From Saccharina japonica (taxonomy: Eukaryota > Sar > Phaeophyceae > Laminariales > Laminariaceae), in contig MEHQ01001083.1 in assembly GCA_008828725.1 (NCBI GenBank), forward strand, positions 107,183-171,182: DNA of 64,000 bases. Reading direction: 5' to 3'. The position numbers and the translations under genes are program-made. The notes below the pieces were generated by a model that saw nothing but the letters and a program-made list of their open reading frames with translations, ran no database searches and was not told the DNA's origin. Shown here one piece after another: positions 36,201 through 41,300 of the stretch; position 1 is the stretch's first letter; each line of letters begins with the position of its first letter.

Positions 36201-37870
36201 CAGCTCGCTCATCTCCATGAGGTTGGCGACGGTACAGCAGGCGTGGCGCTCAACCTGGCGGAATCGTGCAGGTAGTTTGGAGTCCAACGTTGAGCGTGAG
36301 TGGCAGGAATATTATGTTTTCTGCCAGGTATATACCTGGTACTGCTGTATATGATTACAAACATGGACACGTCGGACATACCACCGATCTCCACTGCATG
36401 ATCTAGATCTTCCAGGACAGATATATTCCTGATCTGTATGATCTGTATGGTCTAGCCCATGTTGCCGCGTGGGAGCTGTATAATCTGCGTGGTTTAGGAC
36501 AGGTTCCCTAGATTGGATGTGAACAATAAATATCTTGCACAACACGCTCATATCGGCAGGCTAGGATCTAGATGATCTACATAGATTGTGATCGGTTGGA
36601 CGTGTGCTAATGCATAAACTACTATTATTAATACTAAAGTCATACCTGGTACACCGGTAGAACCCACAACTGACATACTATTTGTAACAATACATCCATA
36701 ACCTTTACGTGGAATATAGGACACGAGCGGGCGACGCAGCACGCAGCTTCCAAATCTGAGTATCAACCACCCAATCGGTCGAACTCACAACTGACATGTT
36801 TTTTTTAATGGTTTTAAACAATGCTCCACCCGACCCACCAAATTATTTGGTTCAGCTTTGCAGGCTAAATGTTTGGGCTCGACGAACATGCGCACGTGCA
36901 AAGTACGTCTTACTACGGTCGTCACGCGCCCAACCAAATCCGGTGCAAGCATTTCAGGAAGCACCAACAACATACGATAGTGAGACCGTACGTATGCAGC
37001 AACCAAGAGGAGGGCCCACTCGGGACAACTGATGTGTACGTATGATACGTACGTATACGTACGACCCACCTCAGGATCGCCACACATGATCATGGAGATG
37101 ATGTTGGCAATGGCCCGATCCACGATCTCCATCTTGTTCTCCTCCATGCAGCTCAAGCAGTTGAACGCCGCGGCCACTTCTCTCAGCAGGCTCATGTCAT
37201 CGGTCCTAGCCATGAGCACCAAGGGGTCCAGGAAGCCATCGCGCACAACCTGGACCCGGTACCCTGGCGTTATGCACAGCCCACGGATGCACGAGAGCGA
37301 CTGTCGCTGCACGTTGAAATCCTCGCAGCAAGCCAACGCCACGAGGGCTGGCACCGCGCCGCTGAGCACGACGTCCTCCCTGAGGTTCGCGTTGGCTGCT
37401 AAGTTGCTGAGAGCGAAAGCGGCATATCTCCCGGACTCGACGTCGCTGGCCTTCAGCAGGGTAACCAGCGCGGGGATGGCGTCGAGCTTGACGATCTCGT
37501 CGTGGTTGTCGGGCTCTGCGGCTAGATTCCCTAAACCCATTGCACTGTACTGTCTGACGATCATGTCCGCGTCGTCATCTTTTATGAAGCCTATCATCGG
37601 CTCTAGGACCCCGTCCTCCACTATCCGAAGGCGCGTGAACACCGCGGAAGCACAGTTCGCGATGCAGAGCGCGGAGAATCTCTGCGCCTCCGCATCCTGG
37701 GAGCGCTTCAGAAGCTCCAGGAGAGATCGGATCGCCCCCTTGCGGACGATGCGGTCATGCAGTTCCTCGTGGGTCGACAGGTCTGCCAGACCGAAGGCAA
37801 CCTCTTTTTGTTCCCGAGGGCGCCGCACGCGACGCCCCTTTGCGATCAGTGCCTCGAGCACTTTCGCCAT
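1..37870 (-). CDS. Giant armadillo-repeat protein gene (33 exons seen, 3' end outside window)
   Basis: One gene read right to left from an ATG at 37870 in a textbook Kozak context (gccgccaccATGg). Thirty-three exons join in one continuous frame, giving about 3,700 residues with no stop before the window edge. The product is almost entirely tandem ARM repeats of about 41 residues (pattern: G.L..L..L..S.D.EVQR.A..AL.NLS.N.EN...I..EG), an estimated 85-90 copies. ARM repeats form a right-handed superhelix that binds proteins; the nearest well-known type is the Vac8/plakoglobin style, though those have about a dozen repeats. I see no kinase, membrane or zinc domain, so a scaffold role is inference only. 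Two non-ARM inserts interrupt the array, in exons 15 and 16. Of 32 introns, 23 are phase 0 and two use GC donors. Introns hold most of the repeats listed below. Exon joins were chosen by splice site, frame and repeat register together. Confidence 0.93.
560..2167 (-). CDS. ARM gene exon 32 (longest, 536 codons)
   Basis: Acceptor gggaggcag; joins as DHKIK|IADEGGVEALVSAALER. About thirteen uninterrupted ARM repeats with classical NLSSNEEN and FALANLADS helices. Ends NHEYQ before donor GTGAGC, phase 0. Intron 32 (230-559) holds nothing recognised. Confidence 0.95.
2350..2440 (+). repeat. Family B repeat copy
   Basis: G run, then catatcttgcttgccttagtcattt and cagagacggagcaccaggga, ending in another G run. 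Antisense in ARM intron 31. Confidence 0.7.
2717..3253 (-). CDS. ARM gene exon 31
   Basis: Acceptor ctaccgaaacag; joins as EIQRE|VAACLCNLSLSEQDR. Ends DHKIK before donor GTAGGA, phase 0. 179 codons. Intron 31 (2168-2716) holds a family B copy. Confidence 0.95.
3689..3817 (-). CDS. ARM gene exon 30
   Basis: Acceptor aaaaaaacag; joins as NVHTQ|CLAMAALRRMAIPQDN. Ends EIQRE before donor GTGATT, phase 0. 43 codons. Intron 30 (3254-3688): nothing recognised. Confidence 0.92.
4045..4132 (-). repeat. Family B repeat copy, reversed
   Basis: Reads on the plus strand as ttgctccgtctcgagaggga, gatggtcaaatgactaaggc and a C run, so the element is on the minus strand. It is the only A/B copy in the ARM gene in sense orientation (intron 29). 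Confidence 0.75.
4595..4912 (-). CDS. ARM gene exon 29
   Basis: Acceptor caaatgcag; joins as HQMQ|LQVVVHGGLPPIMSM. Ends NVHTQ before donor GTAGGA, phase 0. 106 codons. Intron 29 (3818-4594) holds the single sense-oriented family B copy. Confidence 0.93.
4975..5026 (+). repeat. Truncated family A copy
   Basis: gggggtgtactcatgtcatg followed by the ggccgtagtc/gaccatag core, then a short G run and (GA)n. Antisense in ARM intron 28. Confidence 0.7.
5415..5660 (-). CDS. ARM gene exon 28
   Basis: Acceptor ctcctttag; joins as ASNQ|LIMAQSGCPASLIQLAS. Ends DHQMQ before donor GTGAGA, phase 0. 82 codons. Intron 28 (4913-5414) holds a truncated family A copy and a (GA)n run. Confidence 0.92.
5706..5836 (+). 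repeat. Family B repeat copy
   Basis: G run of about 18, then cgtatccatttgttgattgc, gagacggagtaccgttccta and gacgcctctaacatttgggc. Antisense in ARM intron 27. Confidence 0.8.
6260..6514 (-). CDS. ARM gene exon 27
   Basis: Acceptor tatgtatag; joins as LAANQ|VHIVKSGALPALIRL. Ends AASNQ before donor GTGAGT, phase 0. 85 codons. Intron 27 (5661-6259) holds a family B copy. Confidence 0.92.
7371..7542 (-). CDS. ARM gene exon 26
   Basis: Acceptor gtgcaacag supplies G: EVARFSTMTLCNLSTHEDCK. Ends LAANQ before donor GTGGGC, phase 0. Intron 26 (6515-7370): nothing recognised beyond short A-rich tracts. Confidence 0.92.
7709..7785. mobile_element. Small MITE with AGTAAATAGGAC ends, 77 bp
   Basis: Same family as 27274-27355: agtaaataggacc at the left, ggttctatttact at the right, and the shared interior acataaaaacctatata. 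In ARM intron 25. Confidence 0.65.
8152..8474 (-). CDS. ARM gene exon 25
   Basis: Acceptor cactcacag; joins as AQCQ|IGVFNADDLRTVFTLAG. Ends DAEVA plus AG before donor GTAGGC, phase 2. Intron 25 (7543-8151) holds a small MITE at 7709-7785. Confidence 0.92.
8787..8909 (-). CDS. ARM gene exon 24 (GC donor)
   Basis: Acceptor cctccag; joins as AHNQ|VTLVKDNIMPRLIVLSG. Ends NAQCQ at CAG followed by GCAAGT, the classical strong GC donor. 41 codons, phase 0. Intron 24 is 8475-8786. Confidence 0.88.
9446..9533 (-). CDS. ARM gene exon 23 (88 bp)
   Basis: Acceptor cctgcaacag supplies G: GSILRCIDEGSDSLDLLCQC, ending DAHNQ before donor GTTAGG, phase 0. Too short to stand out as an open frame; supported by phase on both sides. 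Intron 23 (8910-9445) has two diverged direct repeats (about 9128-9200 and 9258-9320). Confidence 0.85.
9560..9691. repeat. Direct duplication of ~57 bp
   Basis: gaccagagcaacaa(a)ggaacgaacgcgcatcagccagctgagccgg-type block at 9560-9617 and again at 9635-9691, differing by a few bases; ARM intron 22. Confidence 0.9.
10133..10296 (-). CDS. ARM gene exon 22
   Basis: Acceptor catactag; joins as KDHK|VTVAGEGGLRALVAL. Ends GSIL plus AG before donor GTTAGT, phase 2. Intron 22 (9534-10132) holds a direct duplication of about 57 bp. Confidence 0.9.
10904..11131 (-). CDS. ARM gene exon 21
   Basis: Acceptor ctatgacag; joins as DFISE|DGLRSLLLVATSLDDEC. Ends NKDHK before donor GTGATT, phase 0. 76 codons. 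Intron 21 (10297-10903): T/A-rich, nothing recognised. Confidence 0.92.
11490..11537 (-). pseudogene. Decayed duplicate of ARM exon 21's 5' end
   Basis: On the minus strand, an acceptor (actgtcacag) is followed by DGLRGLLLLVATSPR and then a stop. The true exon 21, 400 bp downstream, begins DGLRSLLLVATSLDD after ctatgacag. The flanks are also duplicated: two related copies of a stretch with cggtcgaaatagtaaaat lie at about 11205-11300 and 11300-11450. Confidence 0.75.
11698..11800 (+). repeat. Family E repeat (~95 bp)
   Basis: ccccttcgggattgtggttg, then gtcgcaagctgaaaaggg and aacacagcaggcgtttgttc. Other copies at 39418-39512 (plus) and 63838-63925 (minus). Confidence 0.75.
11818..12018 (-). 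CDS. ARM gene exon 20
   Basis: Acceptor ctggtag; joins as SADVE|VARLACGAVANAAED. Ends DFISE before donor GTAAAA, phase 0. 67 codons. Intron 20 (11132-11817) holds a decayed copy of the next exon's 5' end and a family E repeat. Confidence 0.92.
12063..12495 (+). repeat. Family A / B / A repeat cluster
   Basis: Family A copy 1 (12063-12235) runs from a G run through tgtacttcattttcatgcac and the ggccgtagtc/gaccatag core to accaagcgcgaagcgccg. A family B body (12265-12372, ccctttcgagacggagcacc) follows, then a second, shorter family A copy (12378-12495). All lie antisense to the ARM gene in intron 19. Confidence 0.85.
13248..13424 (-). CDS. ARM gene exon 19
   Basis: Acceptor aatataatcag; joins as GMVR|DGALDALRHVCEEVG. 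Ends SADVE before donor GTAAAA, phase 0. 59 codons. Intron 19 (12019-13247) holds an A-B-A repeat cluster at 12063-12495. Confidence 0.9.
13456..13510 (+). repeat. Truncated family B copy
   Basis: Short copy: gggggggtgagggtactcat then ttgttccttgccttggtcag, ending in a G-rich stretch. Antisense in ARM intron 18. Confidence 0.55.
14060..14700. repeat. 33-bp minisatellite (ggtaccc-rich)
   Basis: About 15 units of the type tggggtacccgggtaccaaa + agggtacatactc, with the last six (from about 14502) almost exactly 33 bp. Because 33 is a multiple of three and stops are absent, it reads open on both strands (for example LGYPGTKRVHT repeated), but it sits inside ARM intron 18 and is not a gene. Confidence 0.9.
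14796..14933 (-). CDS. ARM gene exon 18
   Basis: Acceptor ttgtcgacag; joins as GNHE|IMGQKGVPTPLVAVVAS. Ends GMVR before donor GTAAGA, phase 0. 46 codons. Intron 18 (13425-14795) holds the 33-bp KpnI-type minisatellite. Confidence 0.88.
15318..15386. repeat. Triple 20-bp tandem repeat
   Basis: ctactgctgagcatgcgcac three times without change, then a partial unit; ARM intron 17. Confidence 0.93.
15586..16332. mobile_element. Mutator-like non-autonomous element, 747 bp, 9-bp TSD
   Basis: The ends are inverted repeats: the first 28 bp (GGGCAATAACCAAAAACGGG, then TATACCCG) are identical on both sides and similarity extends to about 80 bp. Exact 9-bp target duplications ttttgagaa flank it (15577-15585 and 16333-16341). 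A 9-bp duplication plus long terminal inverted repeats is typical of Mutator-like elements. No transposase frame inside. It sits in ARM intron 17. Confidence 0.88.
16435..16609 (-). CDS. ARM gene exon 17
   Basis: Acceptor ccacggcag supplies A: HTRRYACLAVGQLAVVAANH. Ends EGNHE before donor GTGAGA, phase 0. Intron 17 (14934-16434) contains a complete Mutator-like element and a triple 20-bp repeat. Confidence 0.9.
16965..17161 (-). CDS. ARM gene exon 16 with acidic insert
   Basis: Acceptor ttgccgacag; joins as LAGQ|SENHGRVCAAGALVPLI. The ARM register is then interrupted by a charged, acid-rich stretch (FILLLDDGTIDEEGMADPLR...) before the array resumes in exon 17. Ends HTR plus AG before donor GTGAGA, phase 2. 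Intron 16 (16610-16964): nothing recognised. Confidence 0.9.
17440..17690 (+). repeat. Family A dispersed repeat, near full length (~250 bp)
   Basis: Begins ggggggtgtacttcattttc and runs through catgcatggccgtagtcgta, the accaagcgcgaagcgccgtg block, aggcggacttgcatatggat and tcaatgagttaatttaattt. Best copy for defining the family. Antisense in ARM intron 15. Confidence 0.85.
18441..19029 (-). CDS. ARM gene exon 15 with Gly/Ser/acid-rich insert
   Basis: Acceptor cctctcag supplies G (AG+G = Arg): LGARCEDDVDVRREAARLLF. ARM repeats here are broken by two low-complexity stretches: GSGPGGTSSSVSSAATAE, and a longer Gly/Glu/Asp-rich segment (about 25 residues, including GGEGDGGDATKEGGAAS). These probably form loops outside the superhelix. 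Ends NLAGQ before donor GTGCGA, phase 0. Intron 15 (17162-18440) holds a full family A copy at 17440-17690; the open frame at 17867-18298 on the other strand looks fortuitous. Confidence 0.92.
19056..19480 (+). repeat. Family A copy followed by two tandem family B copies
   Basis: Family A at 19056-19300; then two G runs, each followed by cgtactcatttgttgcttgc, at 19290-19345 (short) and 19344-19480 (with gagacggagcaccgttccta and gacacctccaacacttgggc). Antisense in ARM intron 14. Confidence 0.85.
19978..20450 (-). CDS. ARM gene exon 14
   Basis: Acceptor cggatttcag; joins as EIQME|VLAALCNLSLSG. Ends FSLGA plus AG before donor GTAAAA, phase 2. Intron 14 (19030-19977) carries one family A copy and two family B copies in a row. 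Confidence 0.93.
21502..21636 (-). CDS. ARM gene exon 13
   Basis: Acceptor ttttatag; joins as SPDPQ|AQLRAASALRGLSVDED. Ends EIQME before donor GTACGT, phase 0. 45 codons. Intron 13 (20451-21501) has an A/T-rich imperfect inverted repeat near 21185-21306. Confidence 0.9.
22097..22213. repeat. (ACTATAT)n 7-bp satellite
   Basis: About 16 units of actatat in ARM intron 12; one unit (actatatagtatat) reverses the phase. Confidence 0.92.
22381..22708 (-). CDS. ARM gene exon 12 (frameshifted in this sequence)
   Basis: Clear ARM sequence split over three frames: NEGALQPLLSL, then QRYAVG, then NIARDEENHAADESRGVG, then LTAALLEADDVEIRNSAAF through LVASPDPQ. At least three or four small indels fall within about 130 bp, and no normal acceptor AG is visible at the upstream end. 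The downstream end is clean: SPDPQ before donor GTGCGA, phase 0. Because the family A repeat just beside it (22886-23120) has similar small deletions and all other exons are intact, I favour sequence error over a pseudogene. Intron 12 (21637-22380) holds a 7-bp satellite. Confidence 0.65.
22886..23120 (+). repeat. Family A copy with many small deletions
   Basis: Same order of blocks as 17440-17690, but with single-base losses throughout (for example catcatggccg for catgcatggccg, agcatgcggctttttc for agcatgtcgggttttc). Lies next to the frameshifted ARM exon 12. Confidence 0.8.
23281..23302. repeat. Poly-A tract
   Basis: Run of 22 A in ARM intron 11, next to the low-quality region. Confidence 0.9.
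24258..24680. repeat. Degenerate (ACCCG)n pentanucleotide array
   Basis: About 420 bp of CGACC/ACCCG units in ARM intron 11, with the reverse-complement motif (gggtc) at the left end, so part can fold back. Confidence 0.9.
25263..25440 (-). CDS. ARM gene exon 11
   Basis: Acceptor cacaaaaaag; G+GC = Gly gives MVESGVLQHLKFVMRSKS. Ends DFLCQ plus CG before donor GTGAGA, phase 2. Intron 11 (22709-25262) holds a degraded family A copy, a poly-A tract and a long ACCCG repeat. Confidence 0.9.
26944..27089 (-). CDS. ARM gene exon 10
   Basis: Acceptor gttgcag supplies C (AG+C = Ser): LSEHSKVDIVLEGGLPV. Ends VES plus G before donor GTAAGG, phase 1. Intron 10 (25441-26943) is about 1.5 kb; it has T-rich tracts and a short stretch near 26740-26795 that resembles 22290-22330, but no gene. 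Confidence 0.9.
27274..27355. mobile_element. Small MITE with CATAGTAAATAGGAC ends, 82 bp
   Basis: Perfect 15-bp inverted repeats close an A/T-rich interior containing aaaaacctatata. A related copy lies at 7709-7785 and an interrupted one at 39023-39059. In ARM intron 9. Confidence 0.7.
28070..28430. repeat. GATC-rich palindromic repeat array
   Basis: Five gatctgtat units (28099-28148), then repeated gatctagatcatgatctatc / ctgtagatgatctagatcat units. Related tracts at 36395-36600 and 62085-62240. Confidence 0.85.
28507..28584 (-). CDS. ARM gene exon 9 (78 bp)
   Basis: Small exon: ...R|LGKSESVEVLREVAAALRN... ending LSEH plus AG before donor GTAAGG, phase 2. Both ends keep phase with its neighbours. 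Intron 9 (27090-28506) holds a MITE (27274-27355) and GATC-type repeats (28070-28430). Confidence 0.8.
28831..28905. repeat. (GACC/CGAC)n tract
   Basis: gaccgaccgaccgacggaca and further four-base units in ARM intron 8. Confidence 0.88.
29331..29809 (-). CDS. ARM gene exon 8 (GC donor)
   Basis: Acceptor aataataaag; joins as DSPD|VEVRVEAARALALFASK. Ends LSPLL plus AG, followed by GCGAGA: a GC donor is the only choice that keeps frame and ARM register into exon 9 (AG+G = Arg). A downstream GTTGGG would give the wrong phase. Intron 8 (28585-29330) holds a (CGAC)n tract. Confidence 0.85.
30698..30886 (-). CDS. ARM gene exon 7
   Basis: Acceptor aacaaaaag; joins as EENK|VAMARSGVLPALSHL. Ends VDSPD before donor GTGAGA, phase 0. 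63 codons. Intron 7 (29810-30697) holds only a half MITE-like end at about 30236-30285. Confidence 0.9.
31690..31885. repeat. AATAGTCAGA-type tandem repeat
   Basis: About 17 imperfect 10-11 bp units (agtcagaaat / agtcaataat) in ARM intron 6. Confidence 0.88.
31940..32470 (-). CDS. ARM gene exon 6
   Basis: Acceptor attatttag; joins as NLSSN|VKNQPKMLKAGLLEP in perfect ARM register. Ends AEENK before donor GTGACG, phase 0. 177 codons. Intron 6 (30887-31939) holds a GGGT-rich tract (30935-30985) and an AGTCA-type tandem repeat (31690-31885). Confidence 0.93.
32917..33108 (-). CDS. ARM gene exon 5
   Basis: Acceptor ggaaatag, phase 0: PALVQ|ALGSSSSLVSREAARALGN. Ends NLSSN before donor GTGCGT. 64 codons. 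Intron 5 (32471-32916): nothing recognised. Confidence 0.9.
33195..33330 (+). repeat. Diverged family C copy in ARM intron 4
   Basis: ccgtagtggggaaagggggg, caaccccgggtctgagtcgc, a GA-rich stretch and taaatggggtgggaaaaa follow family C order. Confidence 0.6.
33621..33965 (-). CDS. ARM gene exon 4
   Basis: Joins as APDPE|VRQYAAYALVKVGQNSD, phase 0. Ends GGIPALVQ before a weak donor, GTTCGA. Intron 4 (33109-33620) holds a family C repeat copy at about 33195-33330. Confidence 0.9.
34423..35128 (-). CDS. ARM gene exon 3
   Basis: Acceptor cgacggcag supplies C to finish AG+C (Ser), giving IRGLSVSDENKMKIV, a normal ARM sequence. Ends APDPE before donor GTATGG, phase 0. Intron 3 (33966-34422): nothing recognised. 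Confidence 0.93.
35596..36254 (-). CDS. ARM gene exon 2
   Basis: Acceptor ccgccag, then VERHACCTVANL; joins exon 1 as GDPE|VERHACC. About five ARM repeats. Ends IRGL plus AG before donor GTGTGT, phase 2. Intron 2 (35129-35595) shows only a triple 10-bp repeat (gtagccgtcg) at 35132-35162 next to exon 3. Confidence 0.93.
36395..36600. repeat. GATC-rich repeat, diverged
   Basis: atgatctagatcttccagga and gatctgtatgatctgtatgg in ARM intron 1 match the order at 28075-28150. Confidence 0.7.
37070..37870 (-). CDS. ARM gene exon 1 (residues 1-267)
   Basis: Starts at the Kozak ATG with a short basic N-terminus (MAKVLEALIAKGRRVRRPRE) and then enters ARM repeats directly, with no signal peptide. Ends GDPE before donor GTGGGT, phase 0. 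Intron 1 (36255-37069) holds a GATC-rich repeat near 36395-36600 and nothing else I recognise. Confidence 0.93.
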
Positions 37871-38342
37871 GGTGGCGGCGCACCGTGCGGTGTGCCTCCC
37901 AACTCGCTCTTGAGTTTTGTCTCTGCTGTCCCGGCGCCCGTGCCGAACGACATGTTCAAGGAGGCAGAATCTAGAATCTAGACTCTAATTCCGCCGCATT
38001 TTTAACTTTGTAACGGGTTTTTCATAAATAATCCCGCCGCATCTGACGACGACGACGACGACACGACGACAGCACAAAGCACGAAGTACTCACAACGTAG
38101 GAACGAGGAACCAGCAGAAATAGTACATGCGTGCATACGTAGTGGAATACTATATCTTCCAGCAGACAGTGCGTGCCGTGAAGGTATTACGCAGGAGCTA
38201 CAGCAGTACCGGGAGAGAAGTTGACATTGTCTTATGCAACGCGGGAGCGAGCCATATGGCCGTTTGCCAATAAAAAGGAAGAGAAGACACACTGCTGCTG
38301 TCGTACGTTATACGTACGTACCGCCCCGGACTTCGTAAAAAT
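37871..38342. promoter_or_regulatory. Shared 472-bp divergent intergenic region
   Basis: The minus-strand ARM gene and the plus-strand two-exon gene start 472 bp apart and point away from each other, so their promoters must lie here or overlap. The stretch contains a short GAC-rich tract (38047-38070). No TATA box or other named element is convincing. Confidence 0.45.
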
Positions 38343-41300
38343 ATGCCGTCTGCAAAGGTTTGTCGAGCGCCTCGGAAAGTGGATACGACTGGGATGGTCG
38401 GTGCGATGAGATCTCGGCAAGAGAAGAACAACCTCTCGGAGCTCGGGGTGAACTGGATCGGCAAGGGCCACCTCAACGCGCTTGAGTCCGACCTGATGTA
38501 CAAGTATCACGTGGTAAGCCCCAACGCTCCTCCTCCCATTCGCATGTGAAAGCCGAACAGCATCATGTACCAGGATAAGTAGGAGCTGTAGCTCTGCAGA
38601 GTACATTATATACAAACCCCCCACCACCACTTACGTGCCGTATGCCGTACGATGGGGCGTACGTACGTACGTACGCTATTGGACTCTTCCCTGTACGAAT
38701 ATACGCGTATACGAAGTACTGCTGTAGTATACGTCGTATTACGAGCCAGAAGGTACGAGGCCGCTACGTATGACAGCCCGAATCAAGTTGTCATGTAGCC
38801 CATACGTAAGTGTTTCCCCACTGGATTGATTGCAAGCGGGTCTACTGCTGGTGGTGCGATTTGTTGTTTTACAAGGGGCATCGCATACAGGATACTGCAT
38901 GAACACATGTGGACATGTGGACTTCGTCCATGCATCGCGTAAGTAATTGTGTCCTGACGTGTGTTACAGCAGTAGTTACAGTTGTCGTTGAGGGCGTGTT
39001 TTCGCGGATATACCATACTCGTAGTAAATAGGACCAAATATCGTCAGTAAAAATATCAAGGGCAGCGGCCAAAAAAAGGTATACCTGGTCCGTTTGCGGC
39101 CAAAAACAGGTACATGCTTATAATCAGGTAAAAAACGCACTCCACGTGCCCTGCCATTGGTCCGAACCTCGTTGTACCTGTTTTTGCCTCTTTAAATACC
39201 AGGTATACCTGATTTTGTCTACTCTGCTTGACTTTCACCTTTTTTTTGTCGTTTTTAAGCCAATCAGAGGCCCTTCATAGTTCCACCCTATGCCTCCTAC
39301 TATACAAATGCCGACGTACGCGGAGACCCCCTCCTCCCTTCGCACCTCGCACCACACGCCACTCGAGCGACACACATATCTGCCTGCACACCTCCGCCGA
39401 AATAATACGAGATAGAAGGCTCCCCTTCGGGATTGTGGTCAACTTGGAATACCAGGGGTGTCGCAAGCTGAGAAGGGAGAATACAGCAGCAGGCGTTCGT
39501 TACTCGTACTATTACTCGTATACGTAGCCACCGGGCGAGCACGAAGAACATAAAAAACTCTACTTTTGCGTTGCAAGGAACGGCAGGTTCGTGGGGTGCG
39601 TTTTAAACTTGATTTTAGAATGTACCTGTTTTTGGCCCCGAACGGACAGGTGTACCTGTTTTTGGCCGCTGCCCAAATATCAACATGTATACCAGTATGT
39701 TTGTATGTGTACCGTAGGTTTCACTTACTACGGTCCCCCGTGATATACTCGTAGTCTGATGGACGTTGCAGTGACGTTAACGTTTTTATAAAATATGAAA
39801 AATACGTCAGCTGTGAGTACGACCAATTGAATGGTTGAAACTCAACTTTGCAAGCTGCGTACTACGTCATACACGTGCTTAAGTGTACTGGTACTATATT
39901 CAAATCCGTAAGTTTTGATGACAAGTCGTCGCCAGTGAATATACATAACGGCCTCGAAGGTGATATTGTGATCCGTAGTCTAGGGGGCGAGAGGTTGCCT
40001 GCGGCGTCCTATCGCTTTCGTCCAAACCTTCAAAAAGTTCTATTTTTTGCCATCGGAAAGGTTTTCCAATTTGCTTTTTAGAGTTCGCAGCTTCTACTGC
40101 TGTACTCATACCCTATTAAATACATACACCCGGTAAGACGATCACGTTAAGTACAGCAGTACTGGTACAGTAGTAGTTCCAGTGGTAAAAATAACGGAGG
40201 TTGGGGATGGGTTATGAAACGTTTAACGCCATGGTTGTGATTGCCCTACAGCAGTGTGCCATCTACTACGTATGTACTTCGTATCATGTTTTGGCTGACC
40301 ACCCTGAGCAACGTTACGACGTAAAAAATAGATTTTGCATTACATTACTCTCAAAAATCGTCCACCTTTTCTTGTCGCGGCATACAGTAACACGCTTTGT
40401 ATGATGTGAGCCCTTAACAACACCAAATTTAAAATTGAAGTTTACTGATTGCCCGACACGTACCTACGCAGATTCCCTATACGGGTAACGCTGAAATGGA
40501 AAAAAAACTAGAAACATGTCGCGATTGACTACAGAGTATGTAGGTTTTACATGATACCACAACACGTTCATATCGGAGCCATGAATTTCCAAATTTTCCA
40601 AAAACATATTCCGCGCAATTTTCTGTATTTCCATTTTTATCAATTTGTTCCCCACATATTGGAATGCGAAGCCTTCCAAGCATTTTGCCCTCTGAAGAAT
40701 TTCCTGCTTTTCTTGTTTTTCTTGGAAAAAACTATTGGAAATTTTGGGGAAAAGTTGCTCGATAAAAATGGCCCTAGTAACGCTAACTTCGCGCGGATTT
40801 TGACTTCGATAGCAACACCGGAAACATGAACGCCTTCGCGAGGCGAGAGCTGTGCTTTCTTCACCGTCATACAGAGCATACGCACAAAAAAAAACACGTG
40901 CACGGCCTCACACAGGCAAAAAAAAACATGGACTCCGTTAAGTTATTATTATTGCGTTATTTGCCTTCCGACAATGTGCAGCATGAGCTTCAACATTGAT
41001 CACTCTATAAAACTAACAACTAACATATCAGCGGTGAGATCGAGGATTTTGTCGAAACTCATCTTTGGATACCATGTATTTGCCTCCCGACAATGTCCAG
41101 GTCAAAACTCGATCCCTCATACAGTAAGTAGCCAGGAGGAAGATGAAAACCCCGAAAGAAAATCAACCAAAATACAAAAAAAAAAAAAAAACGGCGTTAC
41201 GTTAACTTAATGTACACGATTTTTCATCGACCTTCTCTATTTATACCTACTTGCCTCCAGCCTATGATCGATCCACTCTTCCTGTTGCTTATCCCGCCAA

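Noticed and set aside
35758..36354. 198-codon open frame on the plus strand
   Set aside because: It lies opposite ARM exon 2 and mirrors its codon bias; the minus strand gives clear ARM repeats.
37032..37913. 293-codon open frame on the plus strand
   Set aside because: Antisense shadow of ARM exon 1; Ser/Arg-rich with no recognisable domain.
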